Shown piece by piece: positions 60,086 through 64,000 of a stretch of 64,000 nucleotides of DNA. Origin of the DNA: Chitinivorax tropicus (GTDB lineage Bacteria; Pseudomonadota; Gammaproteobacteria; Burkholderiales; SCOH01); NCBI RefSeq assembly GCF_014202905.1, contig NZ_JACHHY010000014.1, forward strand, positions 1 through 64,000. The letters run 5' to 3'. The notes below the pieces were generated by a model that worked only from the letters and a program-made list of their open reading frames with translations, had not been told where the DNA came from and did not search any database. A program made the position numbers and the translations under genes. The stretch's first letter is position 1; every line of letters starts with the position of its first letter.

Positions 60086-63000
60086 ATGGCACGCGCTGCT
60101 ACCACCGCCAAAGCTCAGGCGCCAGCCTCCAAGCCGGCGCCACGGGTGCAGCGTGCCTGCCAGCCTTGCAACAACAAGGAGGGAGGGATTTCTCCCAATC
60201 AAACCTGGCGCGCATTTGCCATGCCAAGCCAGGTGCAGAGAGCGGTGGTGGATGCACCGGACACCGTTTATGAAAAGGAAGCCGACCAAGTGGCGGAGCA
60301 TGTGGTCGCCCGCCTGGGCGGGCAGGCCACTGGTGCCCGGCCAAGCATCACGCCGGTGGATGACACGACCGTGCAGCGGAAGTGTGCCGCTTGCGAGGCG
60401 GAGGACAAAGTCGCGCAGCGCAAAGGCAAGGCCGGCCCAGTGACGACCCAGGCCGTTGACCTGGCACCGGCTGGTGGCGAGCCGCTTCCAGCCAATACCC
60501 GGCAGCAGATGGAAGGCGCTTTTGGTGAATCGTTCCAAGACGTGCGCATCCATCAAGATGCCAGTGCGGACCAGCGTGCCAGCCAGCTCGACGCCCGAGC
60601 CTACACAGTCGGCAACCACATTCACTTCGCTGCCGGGCAATATCAACCGGGTACGCAGCAAGGCCAGCACCTGCTGGCGCACGAGCTGACCCATGTGGTG
60701 CAACAAGGTGGGGTGGCGCGTCGTGCCCAGGCCAAGTGTGCAGCATGTGAAGCCGAAGAGCGTGACGCGGCGGCAGGTGTCAGGGTGCAGCGTGATGTCT
60801 GGGACTACGTGCCGTCCCCCCCCAGCTTTGATGAGATTGTCGAGGCCGGTTCGCAGGCCATCGATGCTGGGGTCGGGTTGGCTCAGGATGTAGGCGAGGG
60901 CTTGGCGGAAGGCGCACAAGCTGTCGGTGAGGGCCTGGTGGCCGGGGCGGAAGCCGTTGGCGAGGGCTTGGCCGCCGGGGCGGATGCAGTCGCTGAAGGG
61001 GTGGAGGCTGGCGTGGAATTCATTGGTGGCATTGCCAAGGAATTCTGGGATATCGCCAATGCCTATGTTGCTGCACTGGGCGGGGGCAGCATCAGTATCG
61101 TTGGCACTACCCTGGTGGTATCGATCCCTGGCCCGGTGCCAGTTTGCCCCACCTTTGCCGTGCAGTTTTCCCTGCCGGGCATGTCAGCCAGCCTCCCGAT
61201 TGCCTTTGGTGCGGTGCCGATCGCAGGGCCGGTTTCGGCATATGGATTGGTCGAAGCCTTTGCCAGTTTGACGCCGGAGTTGTCCGGCCAGCTGGGGCCA
61301 TGCTCGGTCAGCGGGGTGAGTATCACGATCGATCCGTTTGGGCCCAGTTTCTCTGCCAGTGGCTCGTTTGCAGCGACAGCTGCGCTGGGGTTGGGCGCCG
61401 CGTTGGATGTCGGTCTGCATGGTGAGGTCGGCCTGCTGATTGTCTGGCCAGACCCGCCCTTTGCTTTGCTGATTCCAATTGTTGGGCTGGAAGGGGGCTT
61501 GGAAGGCTTCGCACGAGGCATCATCGCCAGTCGCATCCGGGCGAGTGGCGGCATGAGCTATGCGGGTGGCACCTTCAGTCTGGCGGTTTCTGAGCGTCAG
61601 ACGTTGGGCCTGGCTGCAGATCTCGGTGTGGCGGGGTTTGGTGAGCTACAGTTCCTGGGGCAGAACCTGTGCCGCTTGTACTGGCCGTTACTGGCCTGGC
61701 ACGACGATACCGCCATCGACAGTGGTTTTGATCTGGCGCTCAGCATCAGTCGGCGCGGTGCCTCTGCATCGCTGGCACTGCTGCCCCCGACCCTCAACCC
61801 GATCGGCTTTGACGATCTGGGCATCATGATCCCCCGCGACTTGTTCACAGATGATTGTCCGCTCTGTGGTTTGCTCTATCGAGCCGGGCTCATGCCATCG
61901 CAACTGGGCGGCAGCTGGCACTCAGGTAGCCCTGGGCGACCTCACTCTGGCCCTTTACTGGTGTATCCGAATGATCCGGCCATCCGTAGTGGTGCCAAGT
62001 GTAGAGGGGCCTGCGGGCCCGACTGCAAGACCTGCGATCCACCGGATGACCCGACCGATCACGCACGCACCGCCTGTGTCGAAACCGAGGGAGAACGAGG
62101 CCCAAGCCATTACTTCTGGGTCTATCCCAACTTCCATCATTGCAATACCCACGAAGGGTGTCGTCAGCACGATGCCTGCTATGACTGGAGCGCACGCTTT
62201 GGTGAAACCGGGCCTTTTGGCATCCTGGGGCCAGTGCATCGATTGTGCGATCTGGAAGCGATCTGCAACTATGGTGTGCCACAGGCGGTCGGGTGGATCT
62301 TCGGCAAGCCTCCCTACGATGGCGGCATGGATTTCTCTGATGAGCCTTACCAGACGGGTGAATGTCCTGGACACTGCCCGGAAGAGCAGAGTGCAGAATC
62401 GGAAGTCGAACCAGTTCTGTGCCTGGACGATATGGTGATTTTCGAGGCTTATCCATTGATCGAAGAGGAGTTCAGAGAAGCGACTGACTATGTGAAATTG
62501 TTTGAAGTCCCGGTCGAAGTCCCCTATATCCCTGTACCGGTTCTGGTTAGCCTTTGGGCAAATGCTGGTTTGATTGCCCAAATCAGTGCAGAGCTGGGCC
62601 CATTGACACTGAAGAACATGTGCCTGAACGTTGACCCGGTGACCGGTGCGCACACGGGTACAGCATCGCTGGAGCTGGCCAATCGGCTGGAAGCCAGCCT
62701 GGAAATATTTGGGGACCTTGAATTGCAAGCAGGCTGGGGTTGCCTGTTGGGTTATATCGATACCACAGTGGTATCCGGCAACCTGGATCTATCCGTCTTT
62801 GGCGCTGCAGTGGCGGAGGCGCCCTTGGTGGCGAATGCGCAGGTGGAGTGCCAGCAGGGCAAGATCGTCTTGACGACTGATGTAACGCTGGAGCCTTGTT
62901 TGGCATTACGTCTGTCGATATTTGCCGCGATCCGCGCCATGCTGTTCCATCGCTTTGAGTTGTTCTCCCGGCGCTGGGAGCTGGGGCGTTGGGACTGGGG

Positions 63001-63895
63001 TGACTGCTGGTCTTGGGAGTTGTTCTCGTCCAGCAACGAGCTGGGTGACTGGGATTTTGATTTGTCACCGTTTGATATCGATATGGTGGAGTTGTTGCAA
63101 AGCATGCTGAGTGACGACAATTCCACCACCCCCCACCGAGGCCGCACGCCGACCATGCCTGCCGACCCGGCCAGGCGCGCTGGCATTGCCAACCCTTGTC
63201 GTGGTGGTAATGGCGGCGGTGGCGATTTGCCCCCGGCACCGCCAACAGGCTCAGTGCCGACGGGGCTGACCTCCAGCGATCCTATCGAAATGACGTGGTT
63301 CAAGCCGAAATCCGAGTATCCGCAGACATGCGCCCTTGCAGTGCAGGAGGGCGGCAATTGCAGCAGTGATAGCGACTGCACCGCACCGACCCCACGCTGC
63401 ACGACCCTGCGGATCGGCAGCTCGGACCGGCAGCGGTGTACACAGCTTTCCAATTACCCGCTGGATGTACCGACCAATCTGCCCGCGCTGACAGGGCGAA
63501 ATCAGCCGATCAATATCGGTGTCAGTTACTATCCAGGTATGAATGATGTGATCGAGCTTGACCCGACCCCTCGGAGCGGGAGCGCCCAGGCCGGTTTCAA
63601 CCGCCGGTTTGCCAGGCACGGCTATAACCTCAGAACGCATGATGAAGAGCCGGATCATGTGTTGGATCTCGACTGGCATGGCAATGACAATCACACCAAT
63701 CTATGGCCGCTCGACAGCACCTTGAATCAAGCTGCGGGTAGGCAGCAGAACCTGAACCAGCGGATCACCTTCAGCGAAGGGCCAAGTGGGCCGGTGCATA
63801 CCAATATGACTTTGCGTACCTTCAAACAGCAGGGGTTTCACCAGCGCAACCCGCCACACAAGTTTTTCCGTATCACACAGATAACCCGGCCTTGA
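60086..63895 (+). CDS. DUF4157 eCIS cargo toxin with PLA2-type and HNH-like domains
   Basis: ATG 60086 lies 4 bp after the previous stop (an in-frame GTG precedes it); the product has 1269 residues. The N-terminal eCIScore (DUF4157) is clear: GESFQDVRIHQDASAD and HELTHVVQQ (199-207), flanked by CAACEAE Cys repeats (VQRKCAACEAE at ~103). A Gly/Ala amphipathic repeat (VGEGLAEGAQ AVGEGLVAGA EAVGEGLAAG) at about 270-310 looks membrane-active. A region at 340-600 is strand-rich. Residues ~640-740 carry the phospholipase A2 centre CRQHDACYD (Cys692, His695, Asp696) in a Cys-rich setting. A further beta region leads to a C-terminal HNH-like domain with DHVLDL (Asp1190, His1191) and NLWPLD (Asn1205). 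The combination predicts a lipid- and DNA-attacking payload. Confidence 0.82.
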   Translation: MARAATTAKAQAPASKPAPRVQRACQPCNNKEGGISPNQTWRAFAMPSQVQRAVVDAPDTVYEKEADQVAEHVVARLGGQATGARPSITPVDDTTVQRKCAACEAEDKVAQRKGKAGPVTTQAVDLAPAGGEPLPANTRQQMEGAFGESFQDVRIHQDASADQRASQLDARAYTVGNHIHFAAGQYQPGTQQGQHLLAHELTHVVQQGGVARRAQAKCAACEAEERDAAAGVRVQRDVWDYVPSPPSFDEIVEAGSQAIDAGVGLAQDVGEGLAEGAQAVGEGLVAGAEAVGEGLAAGADAVAEGVEAGVEFIGGIAKEFWDIANAYVAALGGGSISIVGTTLVVSIPGPVPVCPTFAVQFSLPGMSASLPIAFGAVPIAGPVSAYGLVEAFASLTPELSGQLGPCSVSGVSITIDPFGPSFSASGSFAATAALGLGAALDVGLHGEVGLLIVWPDPPFALLIPIVGLEGGLEGFARGIIASRIRASGGMSYAGGTFSLAVSERQTLGLAADLGVAGFGELQFLGQNLCRLYWPLLAWHDDTAIDSGFDLALSISRRGASASLALLPPTLNPIGFDDLGIMIPRDLFTDDCPLCGLLYRAGLMPSQLGGSWHSGSPGRPHSGPLLVYPNDPAIRSGAKCRGACGPDCKTCDPPDDPTDHARTACVETEGERGPSHYFWVYPNFHHCNTHEGCRQHDACYDWSARFGETGPFGILGPVHRLCDLEAICNYGVPQAVGWIFGKPPYDGGMDFSDEPYQTGECPGHCPEEQSAESEVEPVLCLDDMVIFEAYPLIEEEFREATDYVKLFEVPVEVPYIPVPVLVSLWANAGLIAQISAELGPLTLKNMCLNVDPVTGAHTGTASLELANRLEASLEIFGDLELQAGWGCLLGYIDTTVVSGNLDLSVFGAAVAEAPLVANAQVECQQGKIVLTTDVTLEPCLALRLSIFAAIRAMLFHRFELFSRRWELGRWDWGDCWSWELFSSSNELGDWDFDLSPFDIDMVELLQSMLSDDNSTTPHRGRTPTMPADPARRAGIANPCRGGNGGGGDLPPAPPTGSVPTGLTSSDPIEMTWFKPKSEYPQTCALAVQEGGNCSSDSDCTAPTPRCTTLRIGSSDRQRCTQLSNYPLDVPTNLPALTGRNQPINIGVSYYPGMNDVIELDPTPRSGSAQAGFNRRFARHGYNLRTHDEEPDHVLDLDWHGNDNHTNLWPLDSTLNQAAGRQQNLNQRITFSEGPSGPVHTNMTLRTFKQQGFHQRNPPHKFFRITQITRP

Positions 63896-63948
63896 ATGCC
63901 AAGCATTCGGCCAGACAGCGGCAGAGATACAGCCAACGCTGCATTTGC

Positions 63949-63977
63949 CTCTGTAGGTCAATTGTCAACCTACAGAG
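63949..63977 (+). terminator. Perfect 10-bp inverted repeat after the eCIS operon
   Basis: CTCTGTAGGT and ACCTACAGAG pair around CAATTGTCA. It lies 54 bp after the toxin gene stop, but no T-run follows, so it may be a terminator, a protein site or a border of the operon. Confidence 0.45.
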
Positions 63978-64000
63978 TACATGTATCAACCCGCTCAGCT

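Noticed and set aside
60783-61030. DNA-level repeat in the toxin gene coding for VGEGL units
   Set aside because: It is a protein-level amphipathic repeat of about 10-11 residues, not a DNA mobile repeat, and is described within the gene.
30768-63895. A tailed prophage or R-type pyocin
   Set aside because: There are no capsid, terminase, portal, integrase or lysis genes, and the AAA+ ATPase, DUF4255, tape measure type and DUF4157 cargo are eCIS hallmarks.
1-64000. CRISPR array or tRNA/rRNA genes
   Set aside because: No regularly spaced repeats and no cloverleaf or rRNA-like sequences were noticed on reading; a dedicated scan was not possible.

Overview
The window looks like chromosome of a GC-rich, Gram-negative, probably chitin-degrading betaproteobacterium. 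The signs are rsmJ, coaBC-dut-ubiD, rpmBG, a PilB/GspE-type ATPase, two AA10 chitin oxidases, and the bioinformatic feel of a Chitinivorax/Chitinimonas-like genome. That placement is inference; no rRNA is present to confirm it.

Regions. (a) 1-4.6 kb is the end of a type VI secretion VgrG island: VgrG C-terminus, a membrane-segment-bearing effector candidate, a probable partner/immunity gene, and a decayed second copy of that partner's 3' end about 1.4 kb downstream. (b) 4.6-9.4 kb, minus strand: an orphan PilB/GspE ATPase, an HDOD protein, a quinone oxidoreductase and rsmJ. (c) 10.1-12.9 kb: two convergent, near-identical secreted AA10 lytic polysaccharide monooxygenases with chitin-binding modules. 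(d) 13.4-19.4 kb: phosphate scavenging, with phoX divergent from two tandem PhoA-type phosphatases and a Pho-box-like site between them. (e) 19.6-30.2 kb: a solo AT-rich Shedu-like nuclease, then housekeeping genes (HCCA isomerase, ubiD-dut-coaBC, radC, rpmBG, nitrilase), a VpsR-like sigma-54 activator and a Na+/H+ antiporter-like protein.

(f) 30.7-63.9 kb is the highlight: an apparently single 33-kb plus-strand operon for an extracellular contractile injection system (eCIS; Afp/PVC/MAC relative). In order it encodes DUF3467, the DUF4255 cap, a beta-sandwich protein, sheath 1, tube 1, a papain-family peptidase, sheath 2, tube 2, a peptidoglycan amidase, a LysM tube-baseplate adaptor, a YiiX-like permuted papain-fold hydrolase, DUF5908, a gpD/Pvc8-like hub, a spike, a two-helix membrane protein, gp25, baseplate J, a propeller-tail protein fusion, a tape measure, an AAA+ ATPase, a coiled-coil protein, two large proteins sharing an N-terminal module, and a 1269-residue DUF4157 cargo. 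The cargo carries a phospholipase A2-type active site and a C-terminal HNH-like motif.

The operon is preceded by a good sigma-54 promoter match (GG at 30718, GC at 30730) and, 85-185 bp upstream of it, by five copies of one octamer arranged as two palindromes plus a half-site. A sigma-54 activator with a degenerate receiver domain lies about 2 kb upstream. Together these suggest an enhancer-controlled injection machine. The particle genes are interleaved with three hydrolases (two cysteine-type, one zinc amidase), and no recognisable classical tail fibre is present; the two shared-module proteins are the best candidates for that role.
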